Positions 9,052 to 16,603 of a DNA stretch of 64,000 nucleotides are shown here, piece by piece. Under the pieces are notes generated by a model. That model was not told the DNA's origin, did no database searches, and saw only the letters and a program-made list of their open reading frames with translations. Numbering within the stretch: position 1 is the stretch's first letter; the number at the start of each line of letters is the position of its first letter. The position numbers were made by a program, and so were the translations under genes. Source of the stretch: Marivivens geojensis (GTDB lineage: Bacteria > Pseudomonadota > Alphaproteobacteria > Rhodobacterales > Rhodobacteraceae); contig NZ_JALKCU010000002.1 in NCBI RefSeq assembly GCF_023540835.1, forward strand, positions 372,001-436,000, written 5' to 3'.

Positions 9052-9447
9052 TCAGAGGTCTTCGACGCGGGCGCGGAAGATCAGGGTGATTTGGCGAACA
9101 CTGCTGCCGTCCACGCGAGACGCAGTGGCCCGCAGGAAATTCAGCGAAACGATGCGACCACGGGTCAGCGTCAGCACCGTATCAAGGAGCGCATCAGACA
9201 CCTGCGCAGCCGCCAGTTTCGCGGCGGCGAAGCCTGCGGTCTCCGTGGCGATCGTCACGCTGAAATCGTGATCCGCCCCGTGGCCCGTTTGATCAGAGCG
9301 ATCCCTGACCACCTCGGGACCGAGCGTGATGTAGAGCGCGGGCAGCGTTCCTGTGGGCAGCGCGTCATAGACGGGCGTGTCGGTGATCTGATCGGTGAGA
9401 CGTGCGTAAACCGCCGATTGTAGCGCGGCAGAAAGGGCATAGGTCAT
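9052..9447 (-). CDS. orfg8: GTA tail terminator (DUF3168)
   Basis: 131 residues, DUF3168 family, capping the tail tube where it meets the head. The N-terminus LSAALQSAVYARLTDQ and the following PVYDALPTGTLPALYITLGPE are the family signature. The start overlaps the orfg7 stop by four bases (ATGA), so translation is coupled. Assignment rests on sequence pattern and the fixed GTA order. Confidence 0.93.
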   Translation of the reverse strand: MTYALSAALQSAVYARLTDQITDTPVYDALPTGTLPALYITLGPEVVRDRSDQTGHGADHDFSVTIATETAGFAAAKLAAAQVSDALLDTVLTLTRGRIVSLNFLRATASRVDGSSVRQITLIFRARVEDL

Positions 9448-9782
9448 ACGGCGACCTCCTCTGTGACATAGCAGGTCAGGAACCGTGCATCCGAGTCGCG
9501 TTCCACCACCGCATCAATCGCAAAGAGGCGTGAGGCATCACGGAACCGCTGTTCAGGGCGCGGGCGCGAGGGCGATCCGATTGGGGCGGCGCGCACGGTC
9601 ATGGTGAACCGCGATTTCGACAGAGGGACGGCGACGCCAGACCCTTCGGCCCCAGTGCGGGCTTTGACCTCGGCCCAGAGCGTGCCCATGGGCTGCCAGT
9701 CGATGCTGTAGCCGCCTGCCCCATCCGCCACACGGATCGGCGTTTCAAGCGTGAGTTTGCGCGAAAGGATCGGCAGGGTCAT
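9444..9782 (-). CDS. orfg7: GTA head-tail stopper / head closure protein
   Basis: 112 residues, head-closure family (TIGR01563, SPP1 gp16-like). Typical features are LTLETPIRVADGAGGYSIDWQ near the N-terminus, LWAEVKARTG (35-44), and RFRDASRLFAIDAVVERD in the C-terminal beta part. It seals the portal and connector after DNA packaging and provides the tail docking surface. The start overlaps the orfg6 stop by four bases. Confidence 0.92.
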   Translation of the reverse strand: MTLPILSRKLTLETPIRVADGAGGYSIDWQPMGTLWAEVKARTGAEGSGVAVPLSKSRFTMTVRAAPIGSPSRPRPEQRFRDASRLFAIDAVVERDSDARFLTCYVTEEVAV

Positions 9783-10372
9783 TCCATGCCTCCCAACCGC
9801 AGGGTGCGATAGCGTTCGACAAGCGACGCCACCATCGGCGGCATCAGGTCACGGCCAGCGGTTTCGCCGTGACGGAAGTCGTAGAAATGAGCGGCGAGCA
9901 TGAGGACGGCCTGAGCCAGGTCATTGGGGATGTCGGACCAATTCGGGCCGTAGCCTGCGATGAAATCGAGCCGTGCAGAGCCACCAGTTGCAATCAATGG
10001 CAAGGAAAGCCCCAAAGCTACGAGCCGCGGACGGTGGAGGTCAGCGACAAGCACCCACGACGACTGCGACACAGGCGTTTCAGCGCCCAAACGGTCGATG
10101 AGTGTGAGTGATGTGACGGCAGAGACAGGCCCCACGGGGAGCACCGCGTCAGAGGCCGACCGCCAGCGATAAACGGTCCAGCTAAAATCGCGCTGGATCA
10201 GGATTTTCCCAGTGCGGGCCTCAATCGCGGCTATGGCGGCACGGAGCGCCGCGACCAGCACGCCGTCTTGCAAACCATCATCGGCAAAGCCCGACCCCAG
10301 TCGCAAATGGTCTTTGAATTCAGCGACCGGAAGCGCCGCGAGGGGCACCGTGGTCTGTTCGACTAACATCAT
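9779..10372 (-). CDS. orfg6: GTA head-tail connector / adaptor
   Basis: 197 residues of the phiE125 gp8 / HK97 gp6-like connector group. The opening LVEQTTVPLAALPVAEFKDHLRLG and the middle IEARTGKILIQRDFSWTVYRW are the family pattern, and ARLDFIAGYG followed by IPNDLAQAVLMLAAHFYDFR is the conserved helical end. A GGAGAG ribosome site lies eight bases before the ATG at 10372; a GTG one codon earlier and an ATG one codon later are alternatives. It follows the capsid gene after a 130-base structured gap, the largest space within the GTA cluster. Confidence 0.93.
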   Translation of the reverse strand: MMLVEQTTVPLAALPVAEFKDHLRLGSGFADDGLQDGVLVAALRAAIAAIEARTGKILIQRDFSWTVYRWRSASDAVLPVGPVSAVTSLTLIDRLGAETPVSQSSWVLVADLHRPRLVALGLSLPLIATGGSARLDFIAGYGPNWSDIPNDLAQAVLMLAAHFYDFRHGETAGRDLMPPMVASLVERYRTLRLGGME

Positions 10373-10375
10373 CAC

Positions 10376-10504
10376 ATCTCTCCGAAATTCCGGTCGGTTG
10401 AGGTCCGCGCGGTCACTGGCCCTTCTCGGGCGGGGACATGCTAGTGGGGTCAGGAGCCCCGCGCGGACCGTGGGGCGGCCTCCGCCGCCCGTGGATCAGC
10501 CCGC
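10376..10504 (-). other. Structured intergenic segment between capsid and connector genes
   Basis: The only sizeable gap inside the GTA operon. Right after the capsid stop, 10473-10490 forms a hairpin with a perfect 7-base stem (GGGCGGC / GCCGCCC) and four-base loop, without a T-run. Further on, GGTCCGCGC at 10402-10410 is the perfect inverse of 10461-10469, giving a 9-base stem that closes a 50-base domain containing further GC pairs. No ORF is supported here. A role in capsid mRNA stability or partial termination is inference. Confidence 0.5.
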
Positions 10505-11686
10505 TTAGGCGGTGCCGAATTTCAGCAGTTTGATCGCGTTAAAGTCGCTCACCGCGCCGCCCACACGTTTTGTCGCGTAGAACAGCACATGTGGCTTTGC
10601 CGAGAACGGGTCGCGCAACACGCGCACGTCAGGGCGTTCCGCGATGGTGTAGCCGTTGGCAAAGTCACCAAAGGCAATCGCCATAGCGTCCGCAGCCACA
10701 TCAGGCATGTCCTCTGCGATGAGAACCGGATAGCCCATAAGGCGCGCAGGTTCGCCTTGGCTCAGGCCATCCGACCAGAGGAAACGACCGTCGGCGTCCT
10801 TGAGTTTTCGCACGGTGCCTGCAGTTTTGGAGTTCATCACAAAGGTCGCGTTGGCGCGGTATTCAGCCCCGAGCGCATAGACCAGTTCGATGATCGGATC
10901 ACCGTCATCAATCGCGCCAGCGGTGCCTGTGACCACATAACCGATGTTGCCCCAGGTCCAGATCATTTCGTCGACGGTCGGGTAATCGAGGAACCCTTTG
11001 GGTTTATCCACGCCGTCACCGTTAACGAAAGCAGACGCTTCGGAGCGGGCGAATTTGTCGGCGATGCGGCCAGCGAGCCAGCCTTCGATATCAAAGGCGC
11101 TGTCATCAAGCAGCCGTTGCGAAATCTTCGGCATCGCAGAGAGTTCGTTGACGGGAATGGTGATGCGGTCGATCTGCGGGGTTGCGGTCTCGGACAGGTT
11201 CGCGGCCTCATTCGCCCAGCCCGAGCCCATCTCAGTGTGGTCGATCAGCACGTCATACGAGGTCGATTCAACGGTAACGATGCTGGCGATTGCGCGGATC
11301 GATGCGGTCGCGGTCAGCGCCGATTTGATCGTGTCAGAGGTCTGCGGATCGACAAGGTAGCCACCATCCGCCGCAACAGCGGTCGACATCGCCTTGCCTT
11401 CAAGCGGCAGATCACGAAGGCCCTCGTCTTCGCCCGAACGAAGGTATGCGGCAAAGGCCTTTTGGTGTGGGGCCTCGATCATCTCAGCGCCCGAAAGCGC
11501 GGGGCGTGACGCCATCATGGATTTACGGTTATATTTGGTCATGCGGTCTTCCTGCTGCTGAAGTTTGGCGTGAACGCCATTAGAAAACTGTTTGAATTCA
11601 CATACGAAATCGGTGATCGCCGATTTCAGGTCTTGGACCGGAGACATGTCTTCTCCGGCCCGAGGGGTGGCCTCGGGTTTGGTCAT
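10505..11686 (-). CDS. orfg5: GTA major capsid protein (HK97 fold)
   Basis: 393 residues of the HK97 family. The first 100 residues or so are helical and charged (QDLKSAITDFVCEFKQFSNGV) and correspond to the delta domain removed by the prohead protease. The mature part begins around KAMSTAVAADGGYLV and carries family motifs PVNELSAMPKISQRLLDDSAFDIEGWL, AFVNGDGVDKPKGFL and the final FYATKRVGGAVSDFNAIKLLK. A GAGAGGA ribosome site precedes the ATG. The protease gene lies 24 bases upstream. The capsid packages about 4 kb of random host DNA in characterised GTAs. Confidence 0.96.
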   Translation of the reverse strand: MTKPEATPRAGEDMSPVQDLKSAITDFVCEFKQFSNGVHAKLQQQEDRMTKYNRKSMMASRPALSGAEMIEAPHQKAFAAYLRSGEDEGLRDLPLEGKAMSTAVAADGGYLVDPQTSDTIKSALTATASIRAIASIVTVESTSYDVLIDHTEMGSGWANEAANLSETATPQIDRITIPVNELSAMPKISQRLLDDSAFDIEGWLAGRIADKFARSEASAFVNGDGVDKPKGFLDYPTVDEMIWTWGNIGYVVTGTAGAIDDGDPIIELVYALGAEYRANATFVMNSKTAGTVRKLKDADGRFLWSDGLSQGEPARLMGYPVLIAEDMPDVAADAMAIAFGDFANGYTIAERPDVRVLRDPFSAKPHVLFYATKRVGGAVSDFNAIKLLKFGTA

Positions 11687-11710
11687 ATTCGGTCCTCTCG
11701 AATGGGTCGG

Positions 11711-12244
11711 TTAGTCGGGGATCAGCGCGGCGCTCGCCTGCCGAAACGCATCGGCCAGATCGCGCAGATCAGTGGTCAACGCGTCGTCGGATTTGCCCGC
11801 AACACGCGCCTCGGGCAGCATCGGAAAGGTGACGAGCGACACTTCCCACAGCTCTACCTCGGTCAAGAGGCGCTGGCCTTGGTTGGTTTTCGTAGATTTC
11901 ACCGTGCGATAGCCGATGGACAGCCCGTCGATGGCGCCCACAGCAATCAACGCGGCGGCCTCGCGGCCCTTTTCAACATCAGTGAGGATACGACCTTTGA
12001 CCCAGAGGCCACGGTCGTCCTCGCGGAGTTCGTCCCAGATACCGATGGGCTGCGCGGGGTCATGCTGCCAGAGCATTTTCACGCCCGACCGTTTCGCCAA
12101 AGATGCGGCATAGGCCCCACGGGCCACCACATCGTTGCCCTGATCGACAGCATCAAAGAGGGATGCGTAGCCTTCGATGATATGGTCGTCCTTCAGCGCA
12201 ATATCGCACGATAAGCGGCTGAATTTATGTTCTAATTCCATCAT
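11711..12244 (-). CDS. orfg4: GTA prohead protease (HK97 family, peptidase U35)
   Basis: 177-residue serine protease that removes the capsid N-terminal domain during maturation. The family core is IEGYASLFDAVDQGNDVVARGAY (23-45), KMLWQHD with catalytic His61, GLSIGYR with catalytic Ser109, and ELWEVSLVTFPMLPEA with the acidic third residue (Glu131 or Glu134). Two consecutive ATG codons form the start (12244 and 12241). It ends 24 bases before the capsid gene and starts two bases after the stop of the small upstream gene. Confidence 0.95.
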   Translation of the reverse strand: MMELEHKFSRLSCDIALKDDHIIEGYASLFDAVDQGNDVVARGAYAASLAKRSGVKMLWQHDPAQPIGIWDELREDDRGLWVKGRILTDVEKGREAAALIAVGAIDGLSIGYRTVKSTKTNQGQRLLTEVELWEVSLVTFPMLPEARVAGKSDDALTTDLRDLADAFRQASAALIPD

Positions 12245-12245
12245 T

Positions 12246-12434
12246 CTATCCTATCACGATGCGGATGAGTTCCAGCCCAGAGATCAGCGCAAAAGAGGCG
12301 ATGACCAGCCACAAGAGGCTTTCGACTTTGGCTACGATGGCCTCAATCCGGCTCAGGCGGGCTTCGAGTTGGGCGAACCAAAAATCGTTCACGGGTGCGG
12401 GGCGATTGGGGAGAGGCACGATGTTATCCTGCAT
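12246..12434 (-). CDS. orfg3.5: GTA head formation small membrane-type protein (rcc01685 family)
   Basis: 62 residues, overlapping the end of the portal gene by 11 bases. The first half is soluble (NIVPLPNRPAPVNDFWFAQLEARLSRIEAIVAKVE, with a short coiled-coil run) and the last 23 residues are a single hydrophobic helix. This matches the short GTA head-formation family named after R. capsulatus rcc01685, present between portal and protease. Exact function is not established; the hydrophobic tail is unusual for a virion assembly protein. Confidence 0.88.
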   Translation of the reverse strand: MQDNIVPLPNRPAPVNDFWFAQLEARLSRIEAIVAKVESLLWLVIASFALISGLELIRIVIG

Positions 12435-13602
12435 CGCCTACCTCAATCGCGGGCAGGCCCAAGAGCGCCCGTTTTTCCGCCGCCGTCAGAAAGGTTGCAT
12501 CGCCCACGCGACGCCATGCGGCCTCGCGTTCGGTGGCGAGCGCTGGGATCTGGTCGAGGTCGGGCCGAAGGTCGATGCGTTCACCCGTGAAATCGGACAG
12601 CCAATCGGCAATGACCGAAGTCACACGCGTGGCGAGAGGCAGGACGGTCAGGCGATAAAACGCGCGGTTGGCCTCTTGGTAGTTGGCATAGGTCGCGTCC
12701 CCCGGAATTCCGAGCAGCATAGGCGGCACGCCAAAGGCAATCGCGATCTCGCGGGCGGCGGCCTCTTTGGTTTTCTGGAACTCCATATCCGAGGGGCTAA
12801 AGCCCATCGGTTTCCAATCGAGTCCCCCCTCGAGCAGCATGGGGCGGCCTGCGTTGCGCGCACCTTGGTGCATGGTTTCCATCTCGTGCAAGAGACGGTC
12901 GTATTGGTCGCTGCTGAGGCTGCCCTGACCATCCGCGCCTTTGTAGACAATCGCGCCTGATGGACGTGCCGCGTTATCAAGGAGTGCCTTGGACCAGTTC
13001 GACGCGGCGTTGTGCACGTCGATGGCAGAGGCTGCGGCCTCGAGCGGGGAAAATCCGTAATGGTCGTTTTGCGGGTGGAAGGATTTGATGTGACAGATCG
13101 GGCTTGCGCCATCGCCCACTGTGAAACGGTGTTTTTTGCCCGCAACGGTATAGTCGTAGCCGATGGGCCAGCCATCTGCGCCTTGGACGACGGACATGCG
13201 TTCGGGGCGCAGGGCGTGCAGTTCGACGGGAAGGGTCCCATCGCCCACGGCCTCTAGATAGGCGTCGCCCGACAAGAGAAGATAGCCATAGACCGCCTCG
13301 AGCAATTCAGCGCGGCCCTGAGCAGCGTTCGGACGGGCGAGGAGGTCAGCCACGGGGTGCGCATCATAACGGCGGTCGCGGTCTTGCAGGATCAAGGGCA
13401 GCGCGGCGGCGGCCTCTGCGATCATGCGCACCGCACGAAAGCCCACAGGATTGCGGGTAAAACCCGATTTGGTCAGCGTCACCGTATCGCGGGCAGACCA
13501 GACAGCACGGCCAGCCCCCATCGCCAGCACCTTGCCCGTGGCCGAGGCTTTGGCCTCAACAGGGGCATCTTGCGCCGTGCCACGCTTTAGAAAGTCAAAC
13601 AT
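12424..13602 (-). CDS. orfg3: GTA portal protein (HK97 family)
   Basis: 392-residue portal, the dodecameric DNA entry ring of the head. Typical motifs are MFDFLKRG at the start, GFTRNPVGFRAVRMIAEAAAALPL (about 44-67), LLARPNAAQG, GYLLLSGDAYLE, HIKSFHPQNDHYGFSPLEAA and the C-terminal GVPPMLLGIPGDATYANYQEANRAFY. A GGAG ribosome site sits before the ATG at 13602; the frame is open another 45 codons upstream, overlapping the terminase gene, but that stretch is rich in Cys and Pro and looks non-coding. Confidence 0.95.
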   Translation of the reverse strand: MFDFLKRGTAQDAPVEAKASATGKVLAMGAGRAVWSARDTVTLTKSGFTRNPVGFRAVRMIAEAAAALPLILQDRDRRYDAHPVADLLARPNAAQGRAELLEAVYGYLLLSGDAYLEAVGDGTLPVELHALRPERMSVVQGADGWPIGYDYTVAGKKHRFTVGDGASPICHIKSFHPQNDHYGFSPLEAAASAIDVHNAASNWSKALLDNAARPSGAIVYKGADGQGSLSSDQYDRLLHEMETMHQGARNAGRPMLLEGGLDWKPMGFSPSDMEFQKTKEAAAREIAIAFGVPPMLLGIPGDATYANYQEANRAFYRLTVLPLATRVTSVIADWLSDFTGERIDLRPDLDQIPALATEREAAWRRVGDATFLTAAEKRALLGLPAIEVGDAG

Positions 13603-13706
13603 CCATCGCTCCTTCGTTTCCGCCCCAATGCGTCGTTGGAGCCAATATGCAGGAAAGGTGTTCACATCCCCCCAACGCAGCGTGCGCAGGGGGGCGCAAC
13701 AGGGCG

Positions 13707-15080
13707 TCAAAGGTGACGCACACGGGGCGCTTGCCATGTTGCGGCAGGGGCGATCACCAGATCAAAGAGCGCCCAAACGAGGGCATCGACTCGGTCTGGA
13801 GAGCCCTGCCCCTGAAACCCGTTTGCCGTCATCAGGCACATCTCATCCTCTAGCGCCCCAAGGTTGCGGCCATGATGCACCCGCCCCTGTTCGTAGAGGG
13901 CCGCGACGGGTTCGGCGCGGGCGACCTTGCCCTTGGACGCACGAACGGGGCGATAAGGGACGAGGGGGTCGATCTGGCGCACGACCTCTTCGACCAGAGC
14001 GCCGCCTTGGTTCACTTCGGCCACCATACGGTCGGCCCCATGACGGTGGAGCGCATCGACCGCCGCCTGAGCCCATTGCGAGGGTGATGCGGCAGAGACG
14101 GTCGCGTCCTCAATCACATAAGCGCGCCAGTTTTGCGGCGGGCCATCGGTCACAACGCCTGCCACGATGATCCCGCAGTCATCCGATCCCTTGTGCCCCG
14201 TGACGGGCGGATCGACGGCGACAACAACGCGGTCGCACTGCGGAATACGGTCTACCCGCGAGGTTTCGACCATATGGGACGTCCACAGCGCGCCTTCGGC
14301 ATCAGCCAAAAGAACGCCGTCCAATTCCTGCCGACCAAGGCGGGTCCCCGCATAGCGGCGCTGCACTTCATCTAGGAACCCCGCCGCGAGGTTGGCACGG
14401 TTGGCAGAGGTCGGCGCATGGGTCACAACAGTGCTCTCGCGGTCGAGTATGCCGCGCAACACGGAGGCATTGCGCGGTGTGGTCGTCACGCAAGCCCGTG
14501 GATCATCGCCAAGACGCAGGCCAAATTGGATCATATCCCAAGTTTCCTGCCCCTTTTTCCACTTCGCGACCTCATCCGCCCAGACCGCATCGAATTGCGG
14601 GCCGCGCAGGGTTTCGGGGTCAAATGCGGAAAAGACCTGCGCGATGGCGCCGTTGGGCCATTGCAGCATCTTGCGCCCCGCGATCCATGTCGGACGACGA
14701 TCAGGGGGCGAACAGGCCATGATCCCGCTGTCGCCAAAGATCATCACCTCGCGCGCCTGATCATAGGTTTCACCGACGATGGCGACACGGGCGGCACGGC
14801 CCTTGTCCATCGGGCGTGATCCTTCGACCTGAGACCGCACCCATTCGGCCCCTGCCCGCGTTTTGCCCGCCCCTCGTCCGCCAAGGATCACCCATGTGCG
14901 CCAATCGCCAGATGGCGGCACCTGATGATCCAAGGCCCAGAAGTCGAACAAAAAGGGCAGAGCGCGAAGCTCTGCCGGTGTAAGTTTATTCAGAAACTGC
15001 GTCTGCTCTGTGGGCGTTCCTGATGCGATCAAGTCTGAACCCGAGTGACACCCGCACGGCGTCAAAGTCGATTTCTCCAT
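13707..15080 (-). CDS. orfg2: GTA terminase large subunit
   Basis: 457-residue packaging motor. N-terminal ATPase: Walker A GGRGAGKT (67-74), Walker B FDAVWADE (163-170) and coupling motif CVTTTPR (about 197-203). C-terminal RNase H-like nuclease: VVVAVDPPVT with Asp290, GSDDCGI with Asp300 and Asp301, and SPDRVDALVWA near the end. As annotated, the start overlaps the small terminase gene by 95 bases; a TTG at 15032 or another later start would shorten the overlap but lacks a visible ribosome site. In GTAs this headful-type enzyme packages host DNA without sequence preference. Confidence 0.93.
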   Translation of the reverse strand: MEKSTLTPCGCHSGSDLIASGTPTEQTQFLNKLTPAELRALPFLFDFWALDHQVPPSGDWRTWVILGGRGAGKTRAGAEWVRSQVEGSRPMDKGRAARVAIVGETYDQAREVMIFGDSGIMACSPPDRRPTWIAGRKMLQWPNGAIAQVFSAFDPETLRGPQFDAVWADEVAKWKKGQETWDMIQFGLRLGDDPRACVTTTPRNASVLRGILDRESTVVTHAPTSANRANLAAGFLDEVQRRYAGTRLGRQELDGVLLADAEGALWTSHMVETSRVDRIPQCDRVVVAVDPPVTGHKGSDDCGIIVAGVVTDGPPQNWRAYVIEDATVSAASPSQWAQAAVDALHRHGADRMVAEVNQGGALVEEVVRQIDPLVPYRPVRASKGKVARAEPVAALYEQGRVHHGRNLGALEDEMCLMTANGFQGQGSPDRVDALVWALFDLVIAPAATWQAPRVRHL

Positions 15081-15315
15081 TCTCTGGACCCTCTTTGTAT
15101 TTGTCGTGGAATGCCTCTTCGGCTTTGCGGACCCGCACGAACATTTCTTGCAAAACAGCGAGCTGTGCGGTGGCCTTTTTCGGCGCGTCGGTGTTGCCGA
15201 CCTCTGCCTCTGCGATCAATTCGTGCAGCAATTTCAGGGTGCTGTCGTAGACCTCGCTCACCTCTGAGAGGCGTGATCGCGTTTGGTCTGCCTGTTGTTG
15301 GTCCCGATTTATCAT
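14986..15315 (-). CDS. orfg1: GTA terminase small subunit
   Basis: 109-residue, highly charged helical protein (RSRLSEVSEVYDSTLKLLHELIAEAE and QLAVLQEMFVRVRKAEEAFHDKY), first gene of the GTA cluster. It matches GTA small terminases, which lack the usual specific DNA-recognition role, consistent with random packaging. The ATG is preceded by a weak AGGGA site. Its last 95 bases overlap the proposed start of the large terminase in another frame. The 133-base leader before it holds a palindrome and a hairpin listed separately. Confidence 0.9.
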   Translation of the reverse strand: MINRDQQQADQTRSRLSEVSEVYDSTLKLLHELIAEAEVGNTDAPKKATAQLAVLQEMFVRVRKAEEAFHDKYKEGPENGEIDFDAVRVSLGFRLDRIRNAHRADAVSE

Positions 15316-15360
15316 TGGTTGTTCCCTATCGGTTGCCCCGCCAGATCGAGAAACGACAAG

Positions 15361-15382
15361 GGGCGGCCCAAAAGGACCGCCC
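15361..15382 (-). terminator. Hairpin between mltG and the GTA operon
   Basis: Perfectly spaced 9-base arms (15361-15369 and 15374-15382, one G-U pair on the minus strand) with a four-base loop. Minus-strand sequence after it reads CTTGTCGTTT, only a broken T-run. It could end the fabF-mltG transcript or attenuate read-through into orfg1, 46 bases further on. Confidence 0.5.
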
Positions 15383-15428
15383 TGCGTCTTCTAGCCTGTG
15401 ATGACTTTACCCGAAGGGTGCGAAAGAC

Positions 15429-15438
15429 CGGTTAACCG
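15429..15438. promoter_or_regulatory. CGGTTAACCG palindrome upstream of the GTA cluster
   Basis: Perfect ten-base palindrome 114 bases upstream of orfg1 and just past the mltG stop. It contains TTAACC, which resembles a CtrA half-site; CtrA controls GTA expression in R. capsulatus through GafA. Only one half-site is present, so a role is speculative. Confidence 0.3.
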
Positions 15439-15448
15439 ACCGTTCGCA

Positions 15449-16603
15449 TCAGTTCGCTGCACGCTCCAATGCGCGGTAAGCGGCGACGTTGCGGTTATGC
15501 TCGTTCAGAGTGGCCGCAAAGACGTGACCGTCCGCAGGGTTCAGCGTTTTCGCGACAAAGAAAATGTAGTCACTCTGCTCTGGGTTCAGAACCGCCTCGA
15601 TGCTGGCCTTACCGGGGTTAGCGATTGGGGTCGGCGGGAGGCCGTTGATAACATAGGTGTTATAGGGCGTTTCGCGTTGGAGTTCGCTCTGGCGCAGGCC
15701 ACGACCCAAGGTGCCTTGGCCTTTGGTAATGCCATAGATCACGGTCGGGTCCGTTTGGAGGCGCATGCCCTGTTCCAGACGGTTGATAAAGACCGAAGCG
15801 ACCAAAGGACGTTCCGATGCAATGCCCGTTTCCTTTTCCACGATAGAAGCAAGTGTCAGCGCCTCTTCGGGGGTGTCGAACGGTAGCCCATCGGCACGGT
15901 TTTCCCATGCCTGTGCGAGGATAGTGGCCTGTGCGGCCTCCATCCGGGACAGGATGTCGGCAACGCTCGCGCCTTTGGTAAATTCATAGCTGTCGGGGGA
16001 CAAAGAGCCCTCAGCAGGGATCACATCGACATCACCGTCGAGCGTATCAATGGCATTGAGGCTGGTCATGATCTGCCAGCTGGTGACACCTTCGGCGATG
16101 GCGATACGGAAACGGGTGTCGTTTTGGCCAGCCACGGTTGTGTAAATCTCGGGCACTTCAGAACCGAGTTCGAAATCCGCGACCTCGTCATAGCGGGCAG
16201 TTTCGGGGTCCATTTGGCGGACCTCTACAGTCGCCGCGTTCACGCCGATGCGATAGAGAATTTCGGTGCCACAGGTGCTCTGCCCACCACGGGTCACGAT
16301 ATCAATGATCGATTCCATCGAAGACGCAGCAGGCACGATAAAGCTACCCGCTTTGAGCTGGTTGCTCGCGCCTGTGTAATCCACCCCCATGTTAAAGATC
16401 ATCTTGGACGAAATCGCGCCCTGCTGATCCAGATTGTCCGCAACGCGACGGAAGTTCGTCCCGCTCGGCACCTCCATGCAGATCGCCTGCTCCAGAGGGC
16501 CTTCGGCGCGATACTGAGATTTACCCCAGAGGACGACGCCCCCCAGAACAAATAGCAGAACAATCAGGAACGACAGCGCGTTGGACGCGATGTTACGCCA
16601 CAT
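15449..16603 (-). CDS. mltG: Endolytic murein transglycosylase MltG
   Basis: Inner-membrane lytic transglycosylase (YceG family, 384 residues) that cuts nascent glycan strands and so limits their length. There is one N-terminal membrane helix (about 9-27), a LysM-like region (about 40-100) and the catalytic domain with ASIVEKETG (252-260, catalytic Glu at 256 or 258), RPLVASVFINRL and the terminal YNTYVINGLPPTPIANPG. Its ATG overlaps the fabF stop (TAATG), so the two are co-translated. It lies directly upstream of the GTA cluster. Confidence 0.96.
   Translation of the reverse strand: MWRNIASNALSFLIVLLFVLGGVVLWGKSQYRAEGPLEQAICMEVPSGTNFRRVADNLDQQGAISSKMIFNMGVDYTGASNQLKAGSFIVPAASSMESIIDIVTRGGQSTCGTEILYRIGVNAATVEVRQMDPETARYDEVADFELGSEVPEIYTTVAGQNDTRFRIAIAEGVTSWQIMTSLNAIDTLDGDVDVIPAEGSLSPDSYEFTKGASVADILSRMEAAQATILAQAWENRADGLPFDTPEEALTLASIVEKETGIASERPLVASVFINRLEQGMRLQTDPTVIYGITKGQGTLGRGLRQSELQRETPYNTYVINGLPPTPIANPGKASIEAVLNPEQSDYIFFVAKTLNPADGHVFAATLNEHNRNVAAYRALERAAN

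Noticed and set aside
1390-15315. Ordinary prophage
   Set aside because: No integrase, repressor, replication or lysis genes and no flanking direct repeats or tRNA; gene content and flanks match a GTA.
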